Source: Croceibacterium xixiisoli (GTDB lineage Bacteria; Pseudomonadota; Alphaproteobacteria; Sphingomonadales; Sphingomonadaceae). Taken from it: a stretch of 64,000 bases of DNA. The translations under genes and the position numbers were made by a program. The notes beneath the pieces were generated by a model. That model worked only from the letters and a program-made list of their open reading frames with translations. It was not told where the DNA came from and searched no databases. The stretch spans positions 310,001 to 374,000 of the forward strand of contig NZ_WTYJ01000001.1 in the NCBI RefSeq assembly GCF_009827305.1, read 5' to 3'. Below, in pieces: positions 48,440-58,755 of the stretch. How positions within the stretch are numbered: position 1 is the stretch's first letter; each line of letters starts with the position of its first letter.

Positions 48440-48736
48440 TCAGAGGGCGCTGGCAACCTGCACCGGGGCGCCGGTGTAGGCCAGCTGGCCCTGCACGGCG
48501 GTGCGGGCTTCAGCCTTGCAATCTTCCCAGGACTGCATCGCCTTCAGGTCGCGGATGTTGGGGCGCTTGCACACCGAATTGACGGCGGCGGAAATGCGGG
48601 CTTCCAGCGTGGCGCTGCCAGCGGCGCTCGACAGGTTCAGGTCGGCGAAGGGCACGGTCACGGTGGCGGGAGCTTCGGCAGCAGCGGCAGGAGCGGCGGC
48701 GAGGGCGAAGAGAGCGGCGATTACGAACTTGCGCAT
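48440..48736 (-). CDS. UrcA family protein
   Basis: A 98-residue secreted protein. The signal peptide MRKFVIAALFALAAAPAAAAE is followed by VTVPFADLNLSSAAGSATLEARISAAVNSVCKRP and a second Cys in SWEDCKAEA; the pattern FADLNL...G...L..R...A...VC is that of the UrcA family, found almost only in sphingomonads and relatives. The two cysteines could form a disulfide. Its function is not known. The ATG at 48736 has AAGGA 7 nt upstream. It lies between the small gene and guaA, with a long regulated-looking 5' region. Confidence 0.85.
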   Translation of the reverse strand: MRKFVIAALFALAAAPAAAAEAPATVTVPFADLNLSSAAGSATLEARISAAVNSVCKRPNIRDLKAMQSWEDCKAEARTAVQGQLAYTGAPVQVASAL

Positions 48737-48810
48737 GTGAAAATCCTTCGGCTGTTTGTGGCAGCCTTTCGCGATCATCCCGTTTTTTGTTGTGCCATCT
48801 TTGTGTGCGC

Positions 48811-48827
48811 TGCAGCAAAATGCTGCA
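48811..48827. repeat. TGCAGCA-AAA-TGCTGCA palindrome in the urcA leader
   Basis: A perfect 7-bp inverted repeat with an AAA centre, 75-91 bp upstream of the urcA ATG. It has no counterpart in the leader of the 27-codon gene at the aligned place, so it may serve urcA alone, either as an operator or as an RNA hairpin. Confidence 0.5.
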
Positions 48828-48849
48828 ATCGCGAAAAATGCTCCGGGTG

Positions 48850-48888
48850 TTGCGCATTATGCAATCATGCCGTCACAATGATGCAATC
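48850..48888 (-). promoter_or_regulatory. Two phased GATTGCATNAT boxes upstream of urcA
   Basis: Minus-strand GATTGCATAAT (48866-48856) and GATTGCATCAT (48888-48878) lie 22 bp apart, about two helical turns. The first extends into TTGCATAATGCGCAA (48864-48850), which matches the palindrome at 48385-48399. The region also separates urcA from the divergent guaA gene, so either direction could be regulated. Confidence 0.45.
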
Positions 48889-48981
48889 TTCTGCCGATCA
48901 GCAGTGCAGAAGAGGAATTTTGCGCTTTTTACGCTCTGCAGCGGCTGGACAGCCATCCGGCGAAACGCCTAACGCCCCCGC

Positions 48982-50556
48982 ATGGACGCCCAGAACATTC
49001 CCGATTCCATCCTCATTGTCGATTTCGGCAGCCAGGTCACCCAGCTCATCGCCCGCCGTGTGCGCGAAGCCGGTGTCTATTCCGAAATCGCCCCCTTCAC
49101 TATGGCGGAAGAAGCCTTCCACCGGATGAAGCCCAAGGGCATCATCCTGTCCGGATCGCCCGCCAGCGTGCCCGAAGACGGCAGCCCGCGCCCGCCGCAG
49201 GTGCTGCTTGACAGCGGCGTGCCGATTCTCGGCATTTGCTATGGCCAGCAGGTCATGACCCATCAGCTTGGCGGTGAAGTCCGCCCCGGCCATGAAACCG
49301 GCGAAGGCGGCGAATTCGGCCGCGCCTTCCTGACCGTGACCGAGGATTGCGCCCTGTTCAACGGGCTGTGGCAGGTCGGCGAACGCCACCAGGTGTGGAT
49401 GAGCCATGGGGACAAGGTTACCCGCTTTGCCGAAGGTTTCCGCATCGTCGCCACCAGCGATGGCGCCCCCTTCGCCGTGATCGCCGATGAAGCGCGCAAA
49501 TATTACGGCACCCAGTTCCACCCCGAAGTGGTCCACACGCCCGACGGCGGCAAGCTGCTGGCCAATTTCGTGCGTCATGTCTGCGGCTGCGCCGGCGACT
49601 GGACCATGGCCGAATTCCGCAAGACCAAGATCGAGGAAATCCGCCGCCAGGTCGGCAGCGGGCGCGTGATCTGCGGCCTTTCGGGCGGGGTCGACAGCGC
49701 GGTGGCCGCAGTGCTGATCCATGAAGCGATCGGCGATCAGCTGACCTGCGTTTTCGTCGATCACGGGCTGATGCGCCTGAACGAGGCAGAGCAGGTCGTC
49801 ACGCTGTTCCGCGATCATTACAATATCCCGCTGGTCCATCTGGACGCGGAGGAAAAGTTCCTCGCCGGTCTGGCCGGGGTCACCGATCCCGAAGCCAAGC
49901 GCAAGTTCATTGGCAAGGCCTTCATCGATCTGTTCGAGGAAGAGGCGAAGAAGATCGGCGGCGCCGATTTCCTCGCGCAGGGCACGCTCTATCCCGATGT
50001 CATCGAATCGGTGTCCTTCACCGGTGGGCCTTCGGTCACGATCAAGAGCCACCACAATGTGGGCGGTCTGCCCGAACGGATGAACATGCAGCTGGTCGAA
50101 CCGCTGCGCGAACTGTTCAAGGATGAAGTCCGCGTGCTGGGCCGTGAACTGGGCCTGCCGGAAATCTTCGTCGGCCGTCACCCGTTCCCCGGGCCTGGCC
50201 TGGCGATCCGCATCCCGGGCGAAGTGACCAAGGAACGCTGCGACATTCTGCGCAAGGCCGATGCCGTCTATCTGGACGAAATCCGCAAGGCCGGCCTCTA
50301 TGACGCCATCTGGCAAGCCTTCGCCGTGCTGCTGCCCGTGCGCACCGTGGGGGTGATGGGTGATCACCGCACCTATGACAGCGTCTGCGCCCTGCGCGCC
50401 GTGACCAGCACCGACGGTATGACGGCGGATATCTATCCGTTCGATCCGTCGTTCCTGTCCAGCGTCTCCACGCGGATCGTGAATGAAGTGCAGGGCATCA
50501 ACCGCGTGGTCTATGATTTTACCAGCAAGCCGCCGGGCACGATCGAGTGGGAATGA
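48982..50556 (+). CDS. guaA: GMP synthase (glutamine-hydrolysing)
   Basis: A 524-residue enzyme converting XMP to GMP. The class I glutamine amidotransferase domain has GICYGQQVM with the nucleophile Cys and the His/Glu of QFHPEVVHT; the ATP-pyrophosphatase domain has [14 protein letters not shown]; the C-terminal dimerisation domain ends in [17 protein letters not shown], the universal GuaA tail. Complete and normal in length. The 3' end of guaA is a known attachment site for integrative elements in many bacteria; see the genes downstream. An 8-bp inverted repeat (48887-48894 with 48906-48913) lies in its upstream region. Confidence 0.97.
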   Translation: MDAQNIPDSILIVDFGSQVTQLIARRVREAGVYSEIAPFTMAEEAFHRMKPKGIILSGSPASVPEDGSPRPPQVLLDSGVPILGICYGQQVMTHQLGGEVRPGHETGEGGEFGRAFLTVTEDCALFNGLWQVGERHQVWMSHGDKVTRFAEGFRIVATSDGAPFAVIADEARKYYGTQFHPEVVHTPDGGKLLANFVRHVCGCAGDWTMAEFRKTKIEEIRRQVGSGRVICGLSGGVDSAVAAVLIHEAIGDQLTCVFVDHGLMRLNEAEQVVTLFRDHYNIPLVHLDAEEKFLAGLAGVTDPEAKRKFIGKAFIDLFEEEAKKIGGADFLAQGTLYPDVIESVSFTGGPSVTIKSHHNVGGLPERMNMQLVEPLRELFKDEVRVLGRELGLPEIFVGRHPFPGPGLAIRIPGEVTKERCDILRKADAVYLDEIRKAGLYDAIWQAFAVLLPVRTVGVMGDHRTYDSVCALRAVTSTDGMTADIYPFDPSFLSSVSTRIVNEVQGINRVVYDFTSKPPGTIEWE

Positions 50557-50598
50557 GCCGCGCAGGAGCGAGGCGTTTATCTAAGCGGTTGATGCCCG

Positions 50599-51438
50599 TT
50601 ATCTAATGTTCGCCTGATAGCTGGTGGCCATTAGCGAGACATGCGCTTCCAGAGGTGGTCGTAATTCAAACGCCTGTGGTTCCCTGGCGAAGTTCCACAG
50701 GCGCATAAGCCGCCAATCTTTCTTGCGTTCAGTTGCCACTGCCAGTTCATTACGCGTGATATGAAACGGCGTCCGTTCCCAACCGTTGGTTGTTTTAACT
50801 TCGATCAATCTGTCGCTGCCGTCGGTGTCGAAGCTCAGAATGTCATAGCCTGCACCATCGCCATCGACATGCGAAACCCAGCGGATACGCTTGGCGAGAT
50901 CGGTTCGACCGGCGGCAAGCAGCTGGGCATGTTCATGAGAAAGAACGCGCTCTTCGCCTGCACGACCTAAGGCCCGGTTGCGGGCATCGCGCTCTGCCAC
51001 ATCATACTTTCTGGCGATGGCGGCCATTTGTTCGAGTTCGGCTGGCGGCGGGGTGTTGCTGTGCGTCGGAGGGGGGCCGATCCAGAGGAGCCCCTGTTCG
51101 TGCAGTGTCGATGACGATGGCTGCATTGCAATTCGCGCCGCTGGCGCGAGCCATTCTGGATGATGATTGAGCCAGCGTACTACTGCGTCAACGAGCGTTG
51201 CCTGGAAGTTGAAGGCCGGTTTGTAGCCTGAAATCCAGTCTTCCCCGAGGCCTTTGAGCACAGCGCTGATGTTCTGATGCTTGTATTCTATCGAGCCACG
51301 AGGACGATCGATTGCCGCCTGCAGTCGGCGGTTATGTTCGGCCTTGCTGTATGGGCGGCCGCTTAGATCATTGGCCAGCATGGCAAAATAGTCAGCCACG
51401 ATTGCATCGTTCTGCGCGTCTGACCAATTACCTGCCAT
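50599..51438 (-). CDS. DUF3883-domain protein (nuclease-like fold)
   Basis: A 279-residue protein. The N-terminal half, about 1-100, looks like a helical DNA-binding region (SKAEHNRRLQAAIDRPRGSIEYKHQNISAVLKGLG in overview). The C-terminal half has the DUF3883 pattern: GRAGEERVLSHEHAQLL, then GAGYDILSFD and RLIEVKTTNGW, giving the D...E-x-K arrangement of PD-(D/E)XK nucleases. DUF3883 domains occur in restriction and other defence genes. Direct nuclease activity is inference. Its base use is less GC-rich than its neighbours. It ends 42 bp past the guaA stop, converging on it. Confidence 0.75.
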   Translation of the reverse strand: MAGNWSDAQNDAIVADYFAMLANDLSGRPYSKAEHNRRLQAAIDRPRGSIEYKHQNISAVLKGLGEDWISGYKPAFNFQATLVDAVVRWLNHHPEWLAPAARIAMQPSSSTLHEQGLLWIGPPPTHSNTPPPAELEQMAAIARKYDVAERDARNRALGRAGEERVLSHEHAQLLAAGRTDLAKRIRWVSHVDGDGAGYDILSFDTDGSDRLIEVKTTNGWERTPFHITRNELAVATERKKDWRLMRLWNFAREPQAFELRPPLEAHVSLMATSYQANIR

Positions 51439-51453
51439 GGTGACTGGCCGAAT

Positions 51454-51878
51454 TCACGACAACAACTGCGCCGGAATGCCAAGCACCGGCCCCGCATCGG
51501 CCAGTCGCACATCGAACGTATACAGGGTAGCGCCATGCTCCGACGCGACGGCAAGATGCAATGCATCGCCGGCACGCAGCCCCAGGCTGTGCTGATCGGC
51601 ACATCTGGCAGCCATCCGAAACTGCGCGCCGGTAACGCTCAGCACGGTGAAACTGTCCGTGATCAGCCTGTTGAACATGGCGAGCGCCGCCGCGCGCTGC
51701 TCCAGATCTATCTGCCCTGTCCGCAGCTTGATGGCCATGGCGGAAGACATTTCGGTGATCGTCCAGTCACTGATCAGCAGTTGTTCCGGATCCTGTTCCG
51801 CCAGCCAGGCTTGGGCACGCGGTGTCATCGCCTCATTGGAGAGCGACGCGACGATCAGGGACGTGTCGAGATAGAGCA

Positions 51879-51879
<1 letters not shown>
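51454..51879 (-). CDS. PIN-domain toxin (VapC-like)
   Basis: A 141-residue PIN-domain ribonuclease. The acidic residues that bind Mg lie in [13 protein letters not shown] (Asp5), TITEMSSAM (Glu about 43), [13 protein letters not shown] and [10 protein letters not shown]. Such toxins cut tRNA or rRNA when freed from their antitoxin. The ATG shares one base with the antitoxin stop (TGATG). It is followed after 15 bp by the DUF3883 gene on the same strand, so they may be cotranscribed. Confidence 0.9.
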
Positions 51880-53721
<1,842 letters not shown>

Positions 53722-53725
<4 letters not shown>

Positions 53726-54795
53726 CGGGTGATGATCCGCGTGGTGGCGGACATGCCGGCCCGCAGGCGCGCGGCGAGTGGCTGATCCGGCAGCAGGTCG
53801 ATCCGCAGCGGCACGCGCTGGGTGACCTTGGTGAAATTGCCGGTGGCATTGTCGGCCGGGATGGCGGCGAAGGTGGCGCCGCTGGCCGGGGCCAGCCGGG
53901 ATACGCGGCCATGCAGCACCTCACCGGGGTAGCTGTCGATGGTGATATCCACCTGCTGGCCCGGCGCGATCCGCGAAAGCTGGGTCTCCTTGTAATTGGC
54001 GACCACATAGGGCGGCGTCTCCGGCACGAAATTGGCCACCGCCGTGCCCGGTGCCAGCAGGCTGCCGGGCTGCACATGCCGCTGGCCGACGATCCCGTCG
54101 GCCGGTGCGATGATGCGGGTGAAGGACAGCGCGATCCGGGCCCGGGCCAGTTCCGCCCGCGCGGCCAGCACATCGGCCTGGCGCTGTTCGCGCGTGCCGG
54201 CCAGCACATCGAGCTGGCGGTTCTGCAATTCGACGGCGGCAACACTGCCCGCCTGGGCGGCGCGGATGGCGCCCGCATTGGCCCGGGCGCTGTCCGCCTC
54301 CTGCCCGGTGACGGCGCCGGTGCTGGCAAGGGCGGCGAAGCGCTGATCGTCCGCTTCGGCCAGCTGCAATTTGCTGCTGTCGCTCCGGGCATTGGCGCGG
54401 GCCTGGGCAACCATGGCGCGCTGGGCGGCCAATTCGTTCGCCAGATTGTCCAGCGTGGCCTGCGCCCGCGCCAGCGCGGCCTCGGCCCGCAACACATCGG
54501 CGCGAAACTCCTCATCCTCCAGCTGCACCAGCAATTGCCCTTTGCGGACATGCTGGAAGTCGGAAAACGCCACCGTGCGCACATAGCCGGCCGCGCGCGA
54601 ATCGAGCACCACGGCATCATTCTGGATGGAGGCATTGTCGGTAACCTGGATGGCCCGGTCCGCCTCGAACCGGCCCCATTGGCCGGCAATCACACCGATC
54701 GCGATGAGGACCAGAGCGATGATGATCCAGGGGGCGAGGCGGATCCAGCCGGGTTGGGGGGTGGCGGTGTCGGGAGCGGGCGGTAGGGAGGACAT
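53722..54795 (-). CDS. HlyD/EmrA-family periplasmic adaptor (efflux system 2)
   Basis: A 357-residue membrane-fusion protein with one N-terminal helix (LAPWIIIALVLIAIGVIAGQW), the lipoyl halves VLDSRAAGYVRTVAFSDFQHVRKGQ and RIIAPADGIVGQRHVQPGS, a long Ala/Arg/Gln coiled coil between them, and a final beta-barrel. A TTG seven codons upstream is an alternative start. It is 26 bp from the outer-membrane factor and overlaps the transporter gene, so the operon order is channel, adaptor, pump, the same as in system 1 although the orientation is reversed. Confidence 0.9.
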
Positions 54796-54821
54796 AGGGC
54801 TTGTTCCGGGGCGCAAGGGGG

Positions 54822-56327
54822 TCAGACACCGCCGCCGAGGGCGCGCACCAGCGCGACATCAAGCTCGAAACGGCGGGTTTGCAGGCGATTGACGGTCGAT
54901 CGGGTGGCGATGACCATGTTTTCGGCCGACAGGACGTTGATGTAGTTGAGCAGGCCGCCGCGATAGCGGGCGGAGGCGGCGGTATAGGCCGTTTCGGCAG
55001 CCTCCTGCGCCGCGAGCGCATGGGCCAGCTGATCCTCCAGCGAGCGCAGGCTGGCCACGATCCGGGCGGTTTCGCCCAGCGCATGCAGCAGCGTCTGGTT
55101 GTAGACAACGACCGCCTCATCATAATCGGCTCTGGCTCCGCGATATTCGGCCTGCAGCGCCCCGCCGTGGAAAATCGGCAGATGGATCGCCGGGCCGGCG
55201 CTGCCCGCGATCGAACCGGCATCGAAAATATGATCCAGCCCCAGGATCTGGGGCCCGATAAAGGCCGACAGATTGATGCTGGGGTAGAATCCGGCCCTGG
55301 CCTGATCGATGGCCGCCGCTTGTGCTTCGACACGCAACCGCGCCGCGCGCAGATCGGGGCGCCTGCCGATCAGATCGGCCGGGATTTGCGAAGGCAGGCC
55401 AAAACCGGGAAGCTCCGGTTCCGCCGGCCTGCCGATGCGCAGCCCCTGATCCGGCCCCTGGCCGGTCAGTTCGGCGATTTCCAGCCGGGTCAGGGCGATG
55501 GCCTCTGTGGCTTGAACCAGTTCGAGCCGTGCGGTTTCGGCGGCGCTGCGGGCCTGGGCTTCGGATGCGAGCGTCTCCAGCCCCTGTTCGCGGCGCTGCG
55601 TGACCAGCTGTGCCGTTCGGTCACGCGCGTCCAGCGTGGCGCGGGCGAGCGCTTCTTCCCGCATTTCACCCAGCAATCCGGCATAGCTGCCGGCAATCGC
55701 AGTGGTCAGCAGCAGGCGCGCCTGCGCCCCTTCGGCTCTGGCCGCTTCCGCCGCGGATGATGCGGCGGCGATTGCGGCCCGGTTGCGGCCGAAGAAATCC
55801 AGCGTCCAGTCCAGGCTGAGCCGAACGGCGGCGGCATCGTTCACCCCCTTGGGCACCCCGCTATAGGGGACGCCATTCCAATAGCTGGCCTTGGCCTGGG
55901 CGAAGGAGGCACCGGCATCGATCTGCGGCGCATTGGCGGACCGGGCGTTGGAGATGCGTGCCTCGGCCCGGCGGATGCGCGCCTCCGCCACAGCCAGCGT
56001 TGGAGCATGGGCAATGCCCTGCGCGATCAGCGCGTCCAGCTGGCTGTCGCCATAGCGATGCCACCATTCGTCGGTCGGCCATTCAGCCAGCGGAGCGGCC
56101 AGCGCCTGATCGGCATCGAACTGCTGCGGCTCTATCACGCGCTGCGCCGGGTCCAGCTGGGGCACGGCAACACAGCCGCTCAGCAAAAGGGGTGCCAGAA
56201 GGCGCAGGGTTCGGCCAAGGTATGGAGTTGCGGCCTCATCCGGAGCGCTGTTTGCTCGCAAACCATGGGCCGTCCACGCTGAAAACCTGTGCGGGGAACG
56301 GGCGGTCCACCCGGTATGGCGATGCAT
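54822..56327 (-). CDS. NodT-type outer-membrane factor lipoprotein (efflux system 2)
   Basis: A TolC-like outer-membrane channel paralogous to that at 36379-37827: LDWTLDFFGRNRAAIAAASSAAEAA and QIPADLIGRRPDLRAARLRVEAQAA match the NodT marks. A lipobox LLLSGC is clear, but with the ATG at 56327 it lies 52 residues in, much too long for a signal peptide. A TTG at 56258 would give about 30 residues before the Cys and may be the true start. The upstream 130 bp are shared with the divergent LysR gene, its probable regulator. Confidence 0.85.
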   Translation of the reverse strand: MHRHTGWTARSPHRFSAWTAHGLRANSAPDEAATPYLGRTLRLLAPLLLSGCVAVPQLDPAQRVIEPQQFDADQALAAPLAEWPTDEWWHRYGDSQLDALIAQGIAHAPTLAVAEARIRRAEARISNARSANAPQIDAGASFAQAKASYWNGVPYSGVPKGVNDAAAVRLSLDWTLDFFGRNRAAIAAASSAAEAARAEGAQARLLLTTAIAGSYAGLLGEMREEALARATLDARDRTAQLVTQRREQGLETLASEAQARSAAETARLELVQATEAIALTRLEIAELTGQGPDQGLRIGRPAEPELPGFGLPSQIPADLIGRRPDLRAARLRVEAQAAAIDQARAGFYPSINLSAFIGPQILGLDHIFDAGSIAGSAGPAIHLPIFHGGALQAEYRGARADYDEAVVVYNQTLLHALGETARIVASLRSLEDQLAHALAAQEAAETAYTAASARYRGGLLNYINVLSAENMVIATRSTVNRLQTRRFELDVALVRALGGGV

Positions 56328-56428
56328 GGTCGATCCGTATATTCGATGAATTGAGGGGAATGCTGGCCGATATCTTCTTGGCCCGCTGCAGCAAAACACC
56401 GTCTTGGTTTCTCATCATGCCGTTTGGG

Positions 56429-56434
56429 TATAAT
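56429..56434 (+). promoter_or_regulatory. TATAAT -10 element of the LysR gene
   Basis: A perfect TATAAT lies 24 bp before the GTG start. The best -35 is TTGGTT at 56404-56409, with a 19-bp gap, so the promoter is imperfect and may need an activator or be repressed by LysR itself. Confidence 0.5.
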
Positions 56435-56457
56435 GGGATGGCGAAGGAGCTACCGGG

Positions 56458-57381
56458 GTGGACGTCAAGAAACTGCGCTATTTCGTCACGGTGGCCAGCG
56501 AGCGCAGCTTCACCGCCGCGGCCGCCCGGCTCAACATGAGCCAGCCGCCGCTGAGCCGGCGCATCCAGGAAATCGAGGAACAGCTCGGGGTGCCGCTGTT
56601 CAATCGTGACAGCCGGCCACTCACGCTCACGCCGGCCGGGCGGCTGTTTCACGAACAGGCGCTGCAGGTGCTGCAGCGGGTGGACGAAATGGCCGGCACG
56701 ATGAAGCGTTTCGTGCAGGCGGAACGCCCTCGCTTCGTGCTGGGGCTGATCCCGTCAGGCTTTCACGATCGCTTGCCGGAGGTGATCCGCCGCTATCAGC
56801 AGCTGGCGCCCGATATCGATTTTGTCCTGAGCGAGATGAGCAGCCTGGAACAGGTGCTGGCGTTGAAGGAGGGGCGGATCGATGCGGGGCTGGGGCGCAT
56901 GCGGGTCGAGGATGCGGGCATCCAGCGGGAGGTTCTGCGGGAAGAAGAGGTGCTGGCCGCCATGCCGCCGGCCCAGTCTGCTGAGGGTCAGGCCGGCGAT
57001 CCGGTCAGCCTTGCAGAGGTCGCCCGCCATCGGGTGATCCTCTATCCCCGCGATCCCCGGCCCAGCTATGCCGACTCCATTGTGTCGATCTTCCGCGATG
57101 TCGGCATCCAGCTCGATCGCCCGATCGAAGTGCGCGAAGTCCAGACCGCGCTGATCATGGTCGCCGCCGGAATGGGCGCTTGCCTGATCCCCGCTTCGGC
57201 GCGCCGACTGGTGCATCCCGAAGTGATCTGCCGCCCGATCCGCCCGGCCGTCACATCCCCGGTCGTGCTCAGCCATCGTCGCGACGACACCTCACCGCAA
57301 CTGGCGATGTTCATCCGCACCCTGGCTGAACTCTATGGCGAATGGGGCTATGCCAGCCCGATCCTGACGGATTGGCAATAG
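56458..57381 (+). CDS. LysR-family transcriptional regulator
   Basis: A 307-residue LysR regulator. The winged helix spans about residues 1-60 (LRYFVTVASERSFTAAAARL, SQPPLSRRIQEIEEQLGVPL, LTLTPAGRLF); the effector domain follows. The N-terminal sequence resembles the CatR/BenM group that senses aromatic ring-cleavage intermediates, which fits the BenE transporter gene downstream. It is also divergent from efflux system 2 and may control both. The start is a GTG with AAGGAG 9 nt upstream. Confidence 0.92.
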   Translation: MDVKKLRYFVTVASERSFTAAAARLNMSQPPLSRRIQEIEEQLGVPLFNRDSRPLTLTPAGRLFHEQALQVLQRVDEMAGTMKRFVQAERPRFVLGLIPSGFHDRLPEVIRRYQQLAPDIDFVLSEMSSLEQVLALKEGRIDAGLGRMRVEDAGIQREVLREEEVLAAMPPAQSAEGQAGDPVSLAEVARHRVILYPRDPRPSYADSIVSIFRDVGIQLDRPIEVREVQTALIMVAAGMGACLIPASARRLVHPEVICRPIRPAVTSPVVLSHRRDDTSPQLAMFIRTLAELYGEWGYASPILTDWQ

Positions 57382-57396
57382 CGGCTTTCCAGAATG

Positions 57397-57450
57397 CGCG
57401 ACTGGCAAAAACCCGTGGCTGGCCTATGCCGCCCGATGACGCCAGTCGCG
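57397..57450. repeat. 10-bp perfect inverted repeat with 34-nt loop
   Basis: CGCGACTGGC (57397-57406) matches its complement GCCAGTCGCG (57441-57450). It lies between the LysR stop and the benE start and could be a terminator, an RNA leader or an operator pair. No T-run follows. Confidence 0.45.
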
Positions 57451-57523
57451 GCCGGTCAGCAAGAGTTTGTGCGTGTTGGAAAATTCGAATGGGATCGATC
57501 GTGCCACGCCCGGGGAACATGCG

Positions 57524-58705
57524 GTGACACGCGCCTTTCCCCCTGCCGCCAGCTGGACCTCCGCCCTGATCGCCGCGGTGATCGGCTTTGGCGGGACGGT
57601 CGCCCTGATTGTGCAGGCGATGCGGGCGCTGGGGGCCAGCGTCGAACAGACCGGATCATCGATCACCGCGCTGTGCCTGGGCATTGCCGTGGTCGGCGCC
57701 CTCCTGTCCTTGCGCTTGCGCATGCCGATCGTGCTGGCGTGGTCCACGCCCGGGGCGGCGCTGCTGGCGGCGGGCGTGCCGGGCACCAGCTGGTCCGATG
57801 CGGTGGGCGCCTTCATCATCAGCGGGCTGATGATGGTGCTGCTCGGCGCGATTCCGGCACTGGGGCGCTTGGCGGAGAAAATTCCCGCCTCGGTCGCATC
57901 GGGCATGCTGGCGGGGATCCTGCTGCCGTTCTGCCTGGCGCTGTTTCAGGTCGCCAATGCCGATCCGCTGTTGACCGGCGTGGTGGTGGGGGTGTTCCTG
58001 ATCGCCCGGCTGCGCCTGCCGCTCTATGCCCTGCTGCTGGTGCTGGTGGCTGTGGCCGCGCTGACGCTGCTGCGGGGGCAGGTGTCGGCCCTGCCCGATG
58101 GCGCGGTGTTCGGCGTGCTGGCGCCCGTCGTCCCCTCGCTCAGCCTGGCCAGGGTGATGAGCATTGCCGTGCCGCTGTTCCTGGTCACGCTGATGGCGCA
58201 GAATCTGCCCGGCCTCGTGGTGTTGCGCAGTTCCGGCTATGATCCGGGCGCCAGTCCGCTGCTGATCGGGACCGGGCTGGCGACCGCGGTGCTGGCCCCG
58301 TTCGGCGCGCATGCGGTCAATCTGGCCGCGATCACCGCGGCGCTCTGCACCAGCGATCAGGCCCACCCGGATCGCGCGCGGCGCTGGGTGGTCGGCATGC
58401 TCTATGCCGGCTGCTACCTGTTGCTTGCGTTGTTTGCACCGTTGCTGGTGCGGTTCTTCCTGGCCTTGCCGCATGATGTGATCGCCGCGCTGGCCGGGGT
58501 GTCAGTGATCCCGGCCCTGATCGGCAGCCTGGAAACCGCGCTGGCGCAAAAGGGCGAACAGGATGCGGCGATCGTCACCTTCCTGGCGGCAGGTTCCGGG
58601 TTGACGCTGTTCGGCCTGGGCGGCGCGTTCTGGGGCCTGATCGCCGGCGTGCTGGCGATCATGGCCAAATCGCTGTTGCAGCGGAAGGGTGCGACAGGCA
58701 GCTAG
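57524..58705 (+). CDS. benE: BenE-family benzoate/aromatic acid:H+ symporter
   Basis: A 393-residue inner-membrane transporter with about 12 helices. PPAASWTSALIAAVIGFGGTVALIVQA opens the protein, IVLAWSTPGAALLA is a BenE signature, and AAITAALCTSDQAHPD with FGAHAVNLAAITAA lies in the substrate region. It imports benzoate or a related acid. No benzoate dioxygenase genes are in the window, so the substrate is inferred from the family. The GTG at 57524 with GGGGAA upstream gives the family's usual length; the frame is open 19 codons further. Confidence 0.9.
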   Translation: MTRAFPPAASWTSALIAAVIGFGGTVALIVQAMRALGASVEQTGSSITALCLGIAVVGALLSLRLRMPIVLAWSTPGAALLAAGVPGTSWSDAVGAFIISGLMMVLLGAIPALGRLAEKIPASVASGMLAGILLPFCLALFQVANADPLLTGVVVGVFLIARLRLPLYALLLVLVAVAALTLLRGQVSALPDGAVFGVLAPVVPSLSLARVMSIAVPLFLVTLMAQNLPGLVVLRSSGYDPGASPLLIGTGLATAVLAPFGAHAVNLAAITAALCTSDQAHPDRARRWVVGMLYAGCYLLLALFAPLLVRFFLALPHDVIAALAGVSVIPALIGSLETALAQKGEQDAAIVTFLAAGSGLTLFGLGGAFWGLIAGVLAIMAKSLLQRKGATGS

Positions 58706-58755
58706 GTGCTGCACATGGGGCCAACGCAAAATGCGGGCCGTTGGGAGAGAGATTG

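Noticed and set aside
50577-50606. TTATCTAA repeated 22 bp apart after guaA
   Set aside because: One copy includes the stop codon of the DUF3883 gene. Eight bases in an A/T-richer patch is not enough to call a site.
56341-56351. ATTC-GAT-GAAT palindrome between the outer-membrane factor and LysR genes as a LysR box
   Set aside because: The arms are four bases and the spacing does not match the usual T-N11-A pattern; not distinguishable from chance.
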